Source: Hoeflea_A sp965249925 (lineage in GTDB: Bacteria > Pseudomonadota > Alphaproteobacteria > Rhizobiales > Rhizobiaceae). From it: a DNA stretch of 64,000 bases. The notes under the pieces were generated by a model. The model saw only the letters and a list, made by a program, of their open reading frames with translations, did no database searches and was not told the DNA's origin. The stretch is from positions 6,014,001-6,078,000 of the forward strand of contig OZ252260.1 of assembly GCA_965249925.1 (NCBI GenBank), in the 5' to 3' direction. The position numbers were made by a program, and so were the translations under genes. Within the stretch, counting starts at the first letter, position 1. Each line of letters opens with the position of its first letter. This document shows positions 44,409 to 53,939 of this stretch, in pieces.

Positions 44409-45661
44409 TGCGCGGCCAAGGTCCGCTCCGGCTCGATGCCATGGCTTTCGAAGAGACCGGTAAGCTGGCCGATTTCGGACAGGTGGCTGAAATTGCGCGC
44501 GACTGTCTCGGCGCCAGTCTCCCCCATACGCTTGCGAAGACTGGGATCGCCGATCAGGCGCAGCATAGCCGTTCGCAGCGACCCGGGATCGTCCGGCGGT
44601 ACCAGCAGACCGTTCTTACCATCGACAATCAGTTCGACGATGCCGGAAATCGGTGAGGAGACGCAGACGAGCCCCTGACTCTGCGCCTCGACCAAGACGT
44701 TCGGCAGGCCGTCCCGGTCACCGTCGCGAGCAATCCGGCAAGGCAGAACAAACAGATCGCTGTCTCGGTAGGCCTGCAACAGGAACGACTGCGGTTTGGA
44801 TCCGAGCAGCGTCACGCGATCGCTCAACCCGAGCCTTTCGACCTGCTGGCGTAGCGCGTCCGACAAAACACCGCCGCCGATTTGCGTCCACCGCCAGTGT
44901 ATGTCGTCCGGCAGGCCGGCAAGCGCGTCGACCAACGTGTCGAGCCCCTTCTTTTCCACCGCCCGTCCCACCGTCAACAAACGGATCGGATCGGAAGGAT
45001 CGTGGCCGTCTCGCTTTGAGACCGGCCGATCGAAAGGCGGGAACCGTTTGAGGTCGATGCCGTGATGGACGAGGCGCACTTGCGCTTCCGGCGGTGCCAG
45101 GGCTTTCAGATGCTCATAGCCGCTTTTCGTACAGGTGACGGTCCACCGCGCATCGGCGAGCTTTTCACCGAGTTCCCAGTCGGGCGATGTCCATATGTCC
45201 TTGGCGTGCGCCGAGCAGCTCCAGTCGAGGCCGGTGATCATGTGCGCATAGTAGGCGACGGACGCCGGCGTATGGATGAAGTGTGCGTACAGCCAACGGG
45301 TGTCCGGCGGCAATTCATGGGCAAGCACCATCGCCTGCCCGAAGCGGCGCAGGCGGTTGCGGGTCCGGTCTCGCTTGAAATCGGCGAAGAGGGTGCGCCA
45401 TGCGGTGCCGTAGCCTGGACGACGACGGCAAGCCCACCAGGCGCGCAGCACCCGCAGCGGTTCCTGGTGCAGGTATTCGGGCAGATAAGTGACATCGGCA
45501 GCGATTTCTGCGTGGATCGGGTGTTGCGTCTTGTCGGTCGGATGGCGCAGTGAGACGATGTGCAGGCGAAATCCTGACCGTTCGAGTTCCAGCAATTCCT
45601 GCGCGATGAAAGATTCCGAAAGACGTGGGTAACCTTTCAGGATAGCGGCGATAGCACCCAT
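44405..45661 (-). CDS. Glycosyltransferase family 4 protein (WcaL-like)
   Basis: 418-residue GT4 enzyme. ILKGYPRLSESFIAQELLELERSG is the N-terminus of the colanic-acid-type WcaL/AmsK group. RLLTVGRAVEKKGLDTLVDAL near residue 228 and LFVLPCRIARDGDRDGLPNVLVEAQSQGLVCVSS near 300 are the donor-binding region with the E-x7-E pattern. ATG 45661 overlaps the upstream stop as TGATG; a GTG at 45664 is an alternative. Role likely in an exopolysaccharide or lipid-linked glycan. Confidence 0.9.
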   Translation of the reverse strand: MGAIAAILKGYPRLSESFIAQELLELERSGFRLHIVSLRHPTDKTQHPIHAEIAADVTYLPEYLHQEPLRVLRAWWACRRRPGYGTAWRTLFADFKRDRTRNRLRRFGQAMVLAHELPPDTRWLYAHFIHTPASVAYYAHMITGLDWSCSAHAKDIWTSPDWELGEKLADARWTVTCTKSGYEHLKALAPPEAQVRLVHHGIDLKRFPPFDRPVSKRDGHDPSDPIRLLTVGRAVEKKGLDTLVDALAGLPDDIHWRWTQIGGGVLSDALRQQVERLGLSDRVTLLGSKPQSFLLQAYRDSDLFVLPCRIARDGDRDGLPNVLVEAQSQGLVCVSSPISGIVELIVDGKNGLLVPPDDPGSLRTAMLRLIGDPSLRKRMGETGAETVARNFSHLSEIGQLTGLFESHGIEPERTLAAQ

Positions 45662-46878
45662 CACAAATCCGCGCGCTCCAACGCCCGGGCTGTCAGGCCG
45701 AGCCGCTCTAGCGTGACGCCGACCTTTTGGCAGATACGTTCGAGCCCGTCGGTATCGAAGTCTTTGAGACGCGGTCCCTCAACCGGCCGCTGCAGCAATG
45801 AGCGAATCGCCGACGCCATTCGCACCGGATCCGCCGCGTCCGATGCCAGGATGACATCGGCATAACCGAGTTCCATGGCCCGTTCAGCCCGTATCAGCTG
45901 TTCCGTGCGCGGTGCCTGCCGCGGCACGAAGAGAGCCGCCTTGCGACGAAAGATCACTTCGCAGAACGTGTTGTATCCACACATGCCGATCACCGCCCGT
46001 GCGCCTTCTATGAGGACCTCCGGTTCGTTGTCGAAGCCGATCACTGAAACCCGTTCGATAGCCGAAGCACGCGCCCGTATGGTGTTTGCGGCGTCCACGG
46101 GTGTGTAGGGACCGAGCAGGAGGACAGCCGGCACGTCAAGACCCGAGTCGTGTTCGTAAGCACCAAGCACGGCGTTCATAAGCTGATTGCCGTCGCCGCC
46201 GCCGCCTGCTGTCACCAGCAGATAGTCCGGCGGCAAATCCTCCGGTGGAGCCTTGTGCAGATCGGAATCCTGCTGATACAGGAAACCCGTATAACTACAG
46301 CTCTTGAGCACCGAATCCGACAACCCAATTCCCTCGAGCGGATCGTAGAAGCGCTCCGATCCGTAGATCCAAATCTGGTCGTAAAGGCCCTCGATGACGT
46401 CGAAGATGCCCTTGCGCAGCCATTCCTTGCGAACGGTTTCGGCATCGTCGAGCACATCGCGCAAACCGAGGATCGTGGCGGCGCCGTTTCCCTTCAGATA
46501 TGTGAGTGTGTTCGTCAACTCACCATCGAGTCCCAGCGGCTCTTTGTCGGCGATCAAGATCTGCGGTTCGGTATCCCTTGCGCAGTTCAGAATGGCAGCG
46601 CTTCTTGCCTGCAGGATCTCGGAATAGCTGACACCCGGATCGACGGCGCGGTAGGTTCCGTCGGGTTGCTTTTCGACCTGCGGCAGCTCCACAAACCGGA
46701 TGCGCGGATGCGGAGGATAATGACCGGACATGCCGGATCCAGTGACGACGGTGCAGATCAGGCCTGGAAAGCGATTTGCCAACGCACGCGCGATCTTACG
46801 ATTGCGACGGATGTGACCCAGGCCGAACGTATCGTGACTGTAGAGCAGGAGATGTGCGGCAGGGCTCAGTGTGTCCAA
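45661..46878 (-). CDS. MurG-like (COG4671-type) predicted glycosyltransferase
   Basis: 405-residue protein. LLLYSHDTFGLGHIRRNRKIARAL carries the GLGH motif and MCGYNTFCEVIFRRKAALFVPR near residue 300 the GYNT nucleotide-sugar motif; LLVTAGGGGDGNQLM near 215 is the start of the second domain. It is the first gene of the four-gene glycosyltransferase operon. The start is TTG at 46878 with GGAG about 8 nt before it. It is a clear paralogue in architecture of the 43245-44408 gene. Confidence 0.85.
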   Translation of the reverse strand: MDTLSPAAHLLLYSHDTFGLGHIRRNRKIARALANRFPGLICTVVTGSGMSGHYPPHPRIRFVELPQVEKQPDGTYRAVDPGVSYSEILQARSAAILNCARDTEPQILIADKEPLGLDGELTNTLTYLKGNGAATILGLRDVLDDAETVRKEWLRKGIFDVIEGLYDQIWIYGSERFYDPLEGIGLSDSVLKSCSYTGFLYQQDSDLHKAPPEDLPPDYLLVTAGGGGDGNQLMNAVLGAYEHDSGLDVPAVLLLGPYTPVDAANTIRARASAIERVSVIGFDNEPEVLIEGARAVIGMCGYNTFCEVIFRRKAALFVPRQAPRTEQLIRAERAMELGYADVILASDAADPVRMASAIRSLLQRPVEGPRLKDFDTDGLERICQKVGVTLERLGLTARALERADL

Positions 46879-47180
46879 GGAATGCTGCTCCAGGGTTGGC
46901 GGATTCGTCGGATCGATTTGGTTATGCCGTTTTTGGCGTCAGGCATAGGAGGCTTGGCGGTTCCGACAGCCGGATCATTTGGTCCTCTCGTTCGTTGGCA
47001 GACCGGCATATGCGACGGTAGATACGTCGCGGGACAGGTTATGTCACGGTTGATTTGCTGATTTGTGAAACGAAGTGAGGCCCCCCGATTCGCCCGTGTC
47101 GGACCCTATGCGCTATACATATCGGCAACACCGTTGCACCGCCGGTCGAGCGAAACCGGCGGCAGGGTCAATTGAGGCAT
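46879..47180. other. Divergent intergenic region, glycosyltransferases / MscS
   Basis: 302 bp without a supported gene. It must hold the promoters of both divergent units, but no convincing -35/-10 pair was found. The only clear structure is the CCGCCGGT/ACCGGCGG hairpin listed separately at its right end. Confidence 0.5.
47139..47162 (+). promoter_or_regulatory. Hairpin in the mscS-like leader
   Basis: CCGCCGGT (47139-47146) pairs perfectly with ACCGGCGG (47155-47162) around an 8-nt loop, 18-21 nt before the channel start codons. It may influence translation initiation. No T tract follows, so it is not a terminator. Confidence 0.35.
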
Positions 47181-49625
47181 ATGATGACATTAAGGCCGAT
47201 CCTTCAAGCGATTATTGGCATGGTCATCGCTTTGTTCGTCTTTTCGACGGCACCGCCGGCCGCGGCCCAGTCTTCGATGCTCGACAGTCTGACCGGCGCC
47301 AGCAGCGAGCCAGGAGAAGCCGGCGCCCTCGAAACCCTGATCGATGATGCCAAGAAAGACGGCGCCACCGTCATTGTGATTGCGCCTGGCTCCGAAAGCC
47401 AACCAGGCCAAGCCGGCGACATGGCGATGAACAGCGAATTGCTGCTTAAGGCTCGGGCCAATGTGCGCACGATGCTGCTCGGTGCGCCGGAACTTGCGCA
47501 ACGCATCGGAGCTGCGTTTCGTCAGTCCAGCTACGACGGAACGCCTTTGTGGGTCATCTGGGCGGCCGGAACCGCCGTTCTCGGTATCGTACTGGGTCTC
47601 GGAACAAGTCGGCTGCTGGGTCGCTGGGTTCGCAATCAGTTTCAAGGTTACTACCGGCCCCATAACATGACCCGAGCCGACAAGCTCAGCTATCTGATGC
47701 TGCGGGGCGTTGGAAAGCTGCTGTCGACGGCCGTCATGTTCGCAGTGGCCATCCTGGTCGCGGTTGTGCTGGACTACGAGCATGAGCCGTCGCGCATGAC
47801 GATCTTCCGGATCGTCTCGATTTATGCCGGATACCGCATCTTCAGGTTCGTGTTTTTGGCAAACTTCCTGGCGCCCGATCTGCCGCAGCACCGTATGGTC
47901 CCGCTGGACGACGCACGGGCGCAAAGGCTGTACAACGACTGGACATATCTGTCGATTTTCCTCGCTTTCGTACTGGGATTCGTCCTCTGGACGAACGGGC
48001 TTGGTATCAACGAAGACAGCTTTCGGCTGCTTTCGATTATCGGCCTCGGCCTTGCCTCGATCCTCGCCGCATGGCTGATCCTGCGTCAAAGGGCCGAGAT
48101 CGCTGCAATTATTCTTGGCAGCGGTGAACATGGTCCGCCAAACCGATTACGCCAGTTTGTCGCGCGGGCGGCCGTGCCGCTTATGCTGCTTTATGATGTC
48201 GTCGGCTTTGCCACCAGTTCGTTTCGATTGGCGCTGGGGCTTCCGGGTGGTTATCGCATCATCCTGGCTCCGGTCATCGTCCTTGTCGCAGGTGCGCTGG
48301 TCTATGCCGTCGCCATCGTCATCCTCGACCGGATCTATGAAAGGCGGGCGAAAAGCTTTCGGCGTGTCCAGCTCATGAAGCGGCGCCAGGCGCGTGCCGA
48401 AGCCCGCCGTCGGCAGGAGGCCGAGCGGATCGCCGAGCAGACCGGCGACGGTGTGATGGAGTTCGTCGGCGAAGGCGAGGAGATGGTCATCCATCATCCG
48501 GAGCGGCCGGCGGAAGAGGATTTGAACCAGACCTACAAACCATTGTTTAAGGGATTGATCGAGAACGCCATCGTCACGGTGATTCTGATTTTCGCGATCG
48601 GCGAACTGGCCCGTTTGTGGGGTCTTGACTACCAGCAGACCGGTGGCCATCCCCTGGCCAACCTGCTCGATAGCGTGCTGATCGGCGTTTACACGTTCCT
48701 GGCCTATCAGGCCGTCAACCTCTACATCGACCGCAAAATCATCGAGGAGGGCGGCTCACTCGACAATGCGCCGGTCCAGCCCGGCGACGGTGACAGCGAG
48801 GGCGGCATTGGCGAATCCCGGTTGGCAACCCTGCTTCCGGTGTTCCGCAACGTGTTCACATCCATCCTCGTCGTCGTTTCAGGCGCGTTTATCCTGGCCA
48901 CGTGGGGCGTCAACGTCGCGCCTCTGTTTGCCGGCGCCGGGGTTGTTGGGCTGGCGATCGGTTTCGGTGCGCAAACGCTGATCCGCGATATCTTCTCCGG
49001 CGTTTTTTTCCTCATCGACGACGCCTTCCGAAAGGGCGAGTATATCGAGGTCGGCACCGTAAAGGGTGTCATCGAGAAAATCTCGATGCGCTCCTTTCAA
49101 CTGCGTCACCACCTTGGGGCCATCCACACCATCCCGTTCGGCGAAATCACCCAACTGACCAATTACTCGCGCGACTGGGTGATGATGAAACTGCCGCTGC
49201 GGCTGACATACGGCACGGACGTCGAAAAAGTCCGCAAGCTCGTCAAGAAACTCGGCCAAGAACTGCTCAAGCACGAGCAGGTCGGCCATCTCTTCCTGCA
49301 GCCGTTGAAATCGCAGGGTGTTTATTCCATGGAAGATTCGGCGATGATCGTGCGGGTCAAGTTCATGACCCGTCCGGGCGATCAGTTCGTCACCCGCAAG
49401 GTCGTCTACCAGGCCATACGAGATCTGTTCGAGCAGGAGGGCATTCATTTCGCGCACCGCGAGGTGACCGTAAGGCTGGCCGACGATCCCGCAACCGCGA
49501 GCCTGTCGCCGGAACAGAAAGAGGCGATTTCCGGTTCCGTGCGCAGCCTGATTGATGAGGAGGAGGCGCGGCGGCGTCAATCCGCCGGATCGGATCCGGA
49601 CGCGATGGCAGCGACGGAGCGCTAG
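47181..49625 (+). CDS. Large MscS-family mechanosensitive channel
   Basis: 814-residue inner-membrane channel releasing solutes under osmotic downshock. A signal peptide (cleavage near residue 28, PPAAAQ) and a periplasmic domain are followed by about eight membrane helices. The MscS pore and beta domain lie near residues 575-700: LFAGAGVVGLAIGFGAQTLI (pore helix), DDAFRKGEYIEVGTVKGVIE and ITQLTNYSRDW. A charged RRQARAEARRRQEAERIAEQ cytoplasmic linker precedes it. Start is ATG 47181 or 47184; the second has better spacing from GAGG. Confidence 0.92.
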   Translation: MMTLRPILQAIIGMVIALFVFSTAPPAAAQSSMLDSLTGASSEPGEAGALETLIDDAKKDGATVIVIAPGSESQPGQAGDMAMNSELLLKARANVRTMLLGAPELAQRIGAAFRQSSYDGTPLWVIWAAGTAVLGIVLGLGTSRLLGRWVRNQFQGYYRPHNMTRADKLSYLMLRGVGKLLSTAVMFAVAILVAVVLDYEHEPSRMTIFRIVSIYAGYRIFRFVFLANFLAPDLPQHRMVPLDDARAQRLYNDWTYLSIFLAFVLGFVLWTNGLGINEDSFRLLSIIGLGLASILAAWLILRQRAEIAAIILGSGEHGPPNRLRQFVARAAVPLMLLYDVVGFATSSFRLALGLPGGYRIILAPVIVLVAGALVYAVAIVILDRIYERRAKSFRRVQLMKRRQARAEARRRQEAERIAEQTGDGVMEFVGEGEEMVIHHPERPAEEDLNQTYKPLFKGLIENAIVTVILIFAIGELARLWGLDYQQTGGHPLANLLDSVLIGVYTFLAYQAVNLYIDRKIIEEGGSLDNAPVQPGDGDSEGGIGESRLATLLPVFRNVFTSILVVVSGAFILATWGVNVAPLFAGAGVVGLAIGFGAQTLIRDIFSGVFFLIDDAFRKGEYIEVGTVKGVIEKISMRSFQLRHHLGAIHTIPFGEITQLTNYSRDWVMMKLPLRLTYGTDVEKVRKLVKKLGQELLKHEQVGHLFLQPLKSQGVYSMEDSAMIVRVKFMTRPGDQFVTRKVVYQAIRDLFEQEGIHFAHREVTVRLADDPATASLSPEQKEAISGSVRSLIDEEEARRRQSAGSDPDAMAATER

Positions 49626-49704
49626 AGCCGATTGCGGCCTTTTGGGTTTCATTTTCCACGACGGTTGCTATGTCTTGTCTGCGCCAGAGCGGTGGGGATA
49701 ACGG

Positions 49705-50565
49705 TTGAAGACGCAGGACGGTCTGGATCTGATTTCGCATTTCGGCAGCCGCCAACCCGGGTTCCTGCCGCGGCTGGCCTGGAAGCTCGCGACCCACCGC
49801 AACCTCAGCCGCGGAACCCGCAAGTTCATCCGCAAAAACATCGCCAGCGCCTATCCCGGTCCGTTCGACGTCGCCGTCGATGGGATCGACATACGCTCCT
49901 ACCCGCTGGAGAACTACTGCGATCGGACAATCTTCGGGCGGGGCACACTGCCCGAGAAACCGGAACGCGCTTTAATCGCGCCCTATCTGAAGCCACGCAT
50001 GGTGTTCGTCGATATCGGTGCCAATGTCGGAACCTACAGCCTGTCGGTCGCCCGTGTCTGCCAGGACTCTGCGCGCGTTCTGGCATTCGAGCCGCATCCG
50101 CGGACCTTCAGCAAGCTGCAGTACAACATCAAAGCCAACGGGTTTTCGCGTATCGAGGCGATCAACCGCGGTGTCGGCTCCAGCAAGGGCAGCATGCGGC
50201 TGTATTTCAGCGGCGGCACCAATGTCGGCACCGCGTCCCTGGTTCCGGAGGCCGCCGGCGACCGGGAGCATGTCGACATCCGCATCGTCGTCCTGCCGGA
50301 CGCCCTGCAAAGCCGTTTCATCCACCATATCGATCTGCTGAAAATCGATATCGAGGGCTACGAGGATCAGGCGCTGATGCCGTTGATGACGGCCGAGCAC
50401 GAGAGATTGTGGCCGCGCGCCATCCTGATCGAGACAGTGCTCAAGCGACATTGGCAGGTCGACTGTGTGGCCGCGCTGCAGAAACGCGGTTACCGGATTG
50501 CCGGCGACACCGGTGAAAACATCCTGCTTCTGCACCCGGAAACAAGGACGCTGAGACCCGAATGA
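49705..50565 (+). CDS. FkbM-family methyltransferase
   Basis: 286-residue SAM-dependent methyltransferase. Motif I VFVDIGANVGTYSLSVARVC near residue 95, ARVLAFEPHPRTFSKLQYNIKANGF near 118, and DLLKIDIEGYEDQAL near 210 are the FkbM signature blocks. Family members O-methylate sugars, polyketides or similar. The start is TTG 49705 behind a GGTGGGG-like site. It lies 79 bp after the channel gene and near glycosyltransferases, so glycan methylation is plausible but unproven. Confidence 0.9.
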   Translation: MKTQDGLDLISHFGSRQPGFLPRLAWKLATHRNLSRGTRKFIRKNIASAYPGPFDVAVDGIDIRSYPLENYCDRTIFGRGTLPEKPERALIAPYLKPRMVFVDIGANVGTYSLSVARVCQDSARVLAFEPHPRTFSKLQYNIKANGFSRIEAINRGVGSSKGSMRLYFSGGTNVGTASLVPEAAGDREHVDIRIVVLPDALQSRFIHHIDLLKIDIEGYEDQALMPLMTAEHERLWPRAILIETVLKRHWQVDCVAALQKRGYRIAGDTGENILLLHPETRTLRPE

Positions 50566-50572
50566 TGCGCCC

Positions 50573-52099
50573 TCAGGTTTCGCTCACGCCGCCTTCCGCC
50601 TTGCGCCGCGCCACGTAGTCTTCGATCGCCTCGGCGCGGGCGACGTCGATCGTCGGTGCCTGATATTCGTCCAGCAGCCGGCGATAAATCTCATGGGCGC
50701 GTTGCGTGGCGTCCTTCGAGCCGCGCTCCTGCCAGGTCTCGTAGTTGCTCCAGTCGGAGACGATCGGCGAGTAGAATGCCGTCGCGTAACGTTCCAGCGT
50801 ATGCGGCGTGCCGAAAAAGTGTCCGCCGGGACCGACATCCTTGACCGCCTCGAAGCCGAGCGAGCTCTCATCCACGGCGACGGGCTGGAAGAACTCCGAC
50901 ATCGCCTGCAGCATCTCGGCGTCGATGACCATTTTTTCGAAGGAAGCGCACAGGCCGCCCTCGATCCAGCCGGCACCGTGCATCAAAAGGTTGCTATGGC
51001 CCATCAGCGCGGCCCAGATCGACATCTGGCTCTCATAGGTGGCCTGGGCATCGACGCAATTGGATGCGTTGGCGTTGGACGACCGGTAGGGCACGCCAAC
51101 CTTGCGTGCCAACTGCCCGCCGATCAACGCGGCACGGGCGTTTTCCGGCGTACCGAAGGCCGGGGCTCCGGATTTCATGTCGACATTGGACGTAAAGCCG
51201 CCATAGACGACCGGGCAGCCGGGAGAATGGATCTGCAACAGCGCCATGCCGGCGAGCGCCTCGGCGTGCTGCTGCGCCAGCGCACCGGCGATGGTCACCG
51301 GGCTCATGGCGCCCGATAGTGTGAATGGCGTGATGACGCATAGCTGGTTGTTACGCGCCATTTCGAAAGCGCCGTCGATCATTACACCGTCAAGGCGCAA
51401 CGGCGACGAGGTGTTGATGATGGTGAAGGTTCGTGTCTTTTCGGCAAGCTCCGCCTCGCTGCAGCCGAACGCCAGGCGGGTGATCTCCAATGCATCGACG
51501 ATGCGCTCGCGGCCCAGCGAATAGGCATGGTAAACCTTGTCGGTCAGCAGGGCGAAATCGCGGACGCAATCGAGGTGCCGGGTCTCCGGCGGCAGATCCG
51601 TGGGCTCGACCGGGTACCCGCCGAAACAATGTATGATGTTGAGCGTTTGGCCCAGCCTGAGAAAATCCTGGAAGTCCCGGTGGTTTCCGGATCGCCGTCC
51701 GCCGAGGAAATCGCTGGCATTGGGCGCGCTGGCTACCGAGCAGAAGGCAATCCGCTTGCCGCCGAGGTGGAGCGAACGCTGCGGATTGCGGGCATGCAGC
51801 CGCACTTCCGACGGAGCGCGCTTCATGGCCTCTTGAATGAGACCCCGGTCGAAACGGACCCGATCGCTGCCCGGTGTCACCTCGGCGCCGGCCCGCCTCA
51901 GCAGCGCCCGCGCGTCCTCGTGGAGGATGTCCATGCCGACTTCCTCCAGGATCCGGTAGGCCGTTTCGCAGATGGCCTCGATTTGGTCGTCGGACAACAC
52001 CTCGATCGGCGGGTAGGGGATTTCGATCTCCCGCCAGTCAAGTTGCTTTACCGAAGAATCGGTGGCGCGGGTGCGCCGTCCTGCTGCTCGTCGCGCCAT
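50573..52099 (-). CDS. MttB-family methyltransferase without pyrrolysine
   Basis: 508-residue trimethylamine methyltransferase-family protein. YRILEEVGMDILHEDARALLRRAG near residue 48 and VDMKSGAPAFGTPENARAALIGGQLAR near 305 are characteristic. The frame contains no internal TAG, so it is a non-pyrrolysine homologue of the glycine betaine:corrinoid methyltransferase (MtgB) type. No corrinoid protein or reductive activator gene is nearby. It converges on the FkbM gene with a 7-bp gap and is the last gene of a unit starting with the desaturase. Quaternary-amine demethylation is inferred from the family. Confidence 0.9.
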   Translation of the reverse strand: MARRAAGRRTRATDSSVKQLDWREIEIPYPPIEVLSDDQIEAICETAYRILEEVGMDILHEDARALLRRAGAEVTPGSDRVRFDRGLIQEAMKRAPSEVRLHARNPQRSLHLGGKRIAFCSVASAPNASDFLGGRRSGNHRDFQDFLRLGQTLNIIHCFGGYPVEPTDLPPETRHLDCVRDFALLTDKVYHAYSLGRERIVDALEITRLAFGCSEAELAEKTRTFTIINTSSPLRLDGVMIDGAFEMARNNQLCVITPFTLSGAMSPVTIAGALAQQHAEALAGMALLQIHSPGCPVVYGGFTSNVDMKSGAPAFGTPENARAALIGGQLARKVGVPYRSSNANASNCVDAQATYESQMSIWAALMGHSNLLMHGAGWIEGGLCASFEKMVIDAEMLQAMSEFFQPVAVDESSLGFEAVKDVGPGGHFFGTPHTLERYATAFYSPIVSDWSNYETWQERGSKDATQRAHEIYRRLLDEYQAPTIDVARAEAIEDYVARRKAEGGVSET

Positions 52100-52127
52100 G
52101 GCTCGTCCTTTTCTGGATCCGCTCTGG

Positions 52128-52922
52128 TCATAGAACCATATGTTTTGTCAACTCGTTTCGCTGCCATATCACCCGATAATCGGAAGGGTGTGTGTGGGCG
52201 AACCCGGCTAAGAGCAGATTGTGCCGAGACCCTTCCGCCAGAGCGGCCATCGCTTCGACCACGGCCAGGTGCAGTCGAGCGACATTCCAGCGGGCCCGTC
52301 GTGTGCATATGAACGGCAGTCCCGGCGTCGGTTCGGTGCGCGCCAAGACCCTAAGCTTGCCGGACGCCGGTTCATGCCGCCGGGCGATCTCCCAGGTTAC
52401 CGCGTCGATCGCCGCGACGTCCGCCTTGCCTTCGGCAACGGCTCGAATCGACTCGCGGTGCGAGCCGGTGCACTGACTGGAGGCGAAGGGCGCATGGTCG
52501 GGTGATCGCGTCAGCAGGGTGTATGCGAGGGCCGCGTAACCTGACTGCGACCGCCGGCTGTTATAGGCCAGGCGCAGCCCGGAGAGTGCGTCGAGGCCCT
52601 GCGTATCGCTGTCATCGCGCACCACGATGGCACTGTAGTAGCTGCCCGCTCCGCATTCGATGTCATAGGCCGGCGTTCCGATCAGCGCGGTCGTGGCGGC
52701 CAGATCGCAACTGTAGGGAAGCCCGCAGGTTTGTGCGAGCAGCAGCCGGTCATCGTGCCATACGATTTCCGGTGCGGCATCGCGATTCAGCCGTTCCGGC
52801 GCCGGGAAGCCGTTATCGCGCAGGCTCTCACGCAGCCGGTCCCATAGCGCATCGGTATCGTGCAGCAGTTCCGGCCAATCGTACATGGGAAGTGCCGCAA
52901 CGGCCGCAGAGCCATCGCGCAT
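52128..52922 (-). CDS. PhnD/SsuA-like substrate-binding protein, no signal peptide
   Basis: 264-residue protein of the PhnD-like periplasmic-binding fold. LPMYDWPELLHDTDALWDRLRESL at the N-terminus, GTPAYDIECGAGSYYSAIVVR near residue 82, LRLAYNSRRSQSGYAALAYTL near 116, and GKADVAAIDAVTWEIARR near 165 match. Unlike PhnD it begins directly with the fold and has no export signal or permease genes nearby. The open frame upstream to 53417 is antisense-like basic sequence and overlaps the desaturase, so ATG 52922 (TGATG overlap) is chosen. Role unclear. Confidence 0.83.
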   Translation of the reverse strand: MRDGSAAVAALPMYDWPELLHDTDALWDRLRESLRDNGFPAPERLNRDAAPEIVWHDDRLLLAQTCGLPYSCDLAATTALIGTPAYDIECGAGSYYSAIVVRDDSDTQGLDALSGLRLAYNSRRSQSGYAALAYTLLTRSPDHAPFASSQCTGSHRESIRAVAEGKADVAAIDAVTWEIARRHEPASGKLRVLARTEPTPGLPFICTRRARWNVARLHLAVVEAMAALAEGSRHNLLLAGFAHTHPSDYRVIWQRNELTKHMVL

Positions 52923-53821
52923 CACCGGCCGCGGTCCGAAAACGGATAGACGACCGGTTCCTTGCGATGAAAGGCGAACCGCCGGAACACCTCGACATAG
53001 CTGTCGAACCGATAGCCCTTGTTCATGGCCAGGAAGCGATCGCGATGCCGGCCGTAAAGCGCCGGCAGCTGGTGCCATGCCACCGCTGGATAGGCGTGGT
53101 GCACGGCGTGCAGATTGTTGTTGAGGAACAGCAGACTGAATGGACCGCGATCCTCGATGATCACCGATCGGCCGCGCACGCTTTCTTCCGCCTGGTGTTC
53201 CAGATAGGTGCGCACCATCAGCAGCGAGAAGCCGCCGTAACAACTGATCAGGTAAGCCCACAGCGGAAGCGGTGACAACCATAGCACCAAGGTCATGACA
53301 ACGCCGCCGAAAACGGCATGCAGAAGCCATGCTTTCAGGACCCTGCGATTGCCGCGGCCGATGGCGCGGCTGTCGTCGATCAGCATCCGGACTACGGCCA
53401 GCGTCGGTCCGAGACACATGCGCCCGATAAGCGTGTTGTTGATCTCGAACAGGCGTTTTATCGGCGCCGGCAACCGATGCCAGAACTCCTGGGAGACATA
53501 CCAGCTCTCTGGATCGTCATAGGGGTCGCAGATGCTGGCGTTCTGGTGATGCTCGAGATGCACGTCCTTGAAGCGCAGGAACGGGATGAGCAGTCCAAGC
53601 GGCAGGCCGATCATGAGATCGTTGAGCCAGCGGCGGTTGAACGGGTGTCCGTGGATGCATTCGTGCTGCAGCGAGGAATGCAGTGTCAAAATGGGAATCA
53701 GCGCCATGCAGGCGAGGATGGGCGCGAATGCACCCAAATAAATCAATGTGATGAACCAAATGCCGTAACAGCCGGCGATCAGGAGGATCGTCCGCCATTC
53801 GGTATTATCTCTTAGAATCAT
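52922..53821 (-). CDS. Membrane fatty acid desaturase
   Basis: 299-residue integral membrane di-iron desaturase. The three histidine boxes are HECIHGH near residue 74, HLEHH near 111 and HAVHH near 235. Hydrophobic segments flank them (TILLIAGCYGIWFITLIYLG, FGGVVMTLVLWLSPLPLWAY). AGGAGCG precedes ATG 53821. It introduces double bonds into acyl or carotenoid-like chains, or hydroxylates small substrates; the length and boxes fit the FADS/beta-carotene hydroxylase-like superfamily. It is divergent from an XRE regulator. Confidence 0.88.
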   Translation of the reverse strand: MILRDNTEWRTILLIAGCYGIWFITLIYLGAFAPILACMALIPILTLHSSLQHECIHGHPFNRRWLNDLMIGLPLGLLIPFLRFKDVHLEHHQNASICDPYDDPESWYVSQEFWHRLPAPIKRLFEINNTLIGRMCLGPTLAVVRMLIDDSRAIGRGNRRVLKAWLLHAVFGGVVMTLVLWLSPLPLWAYLISCYGGFSLLMVRTYLEHQAEESVRGRSVIIEDRGPFSLLFLNNNLHAVHHAYPAVAWHQLPALYGRHRDRFLAMNKGYRFDSYVEVFRRFAFHRKEPVVYPFSDRGR

Positions 53822-53939
53822 TAAGTTACGCTCCTTTCTGCTGGCGGCACTATGACCGAGCGGGGAAGCGCTGTACAATCTGAGAGTTCGCGCATATTAA
53901 TGAGAATACGTTCTGGAAAATGTGCAAATAACTACAAAA

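Noticed and set aside
50573..52099. Pyrrolysine-containing trimethylamine methyltransferase
   Set aside because: No in-frame TAG occurs and no pyrrolysine or corrinoid genes are nearby, so it is a non-pyrrolysine homologue.
52923..53417. N-terminal extension of the PhnD-like frame
   Set aside because: It overlaps the desaturase in another frame and encodes basic low-complexity sequence. The TGATG overlap at 52922 gives the proper start.
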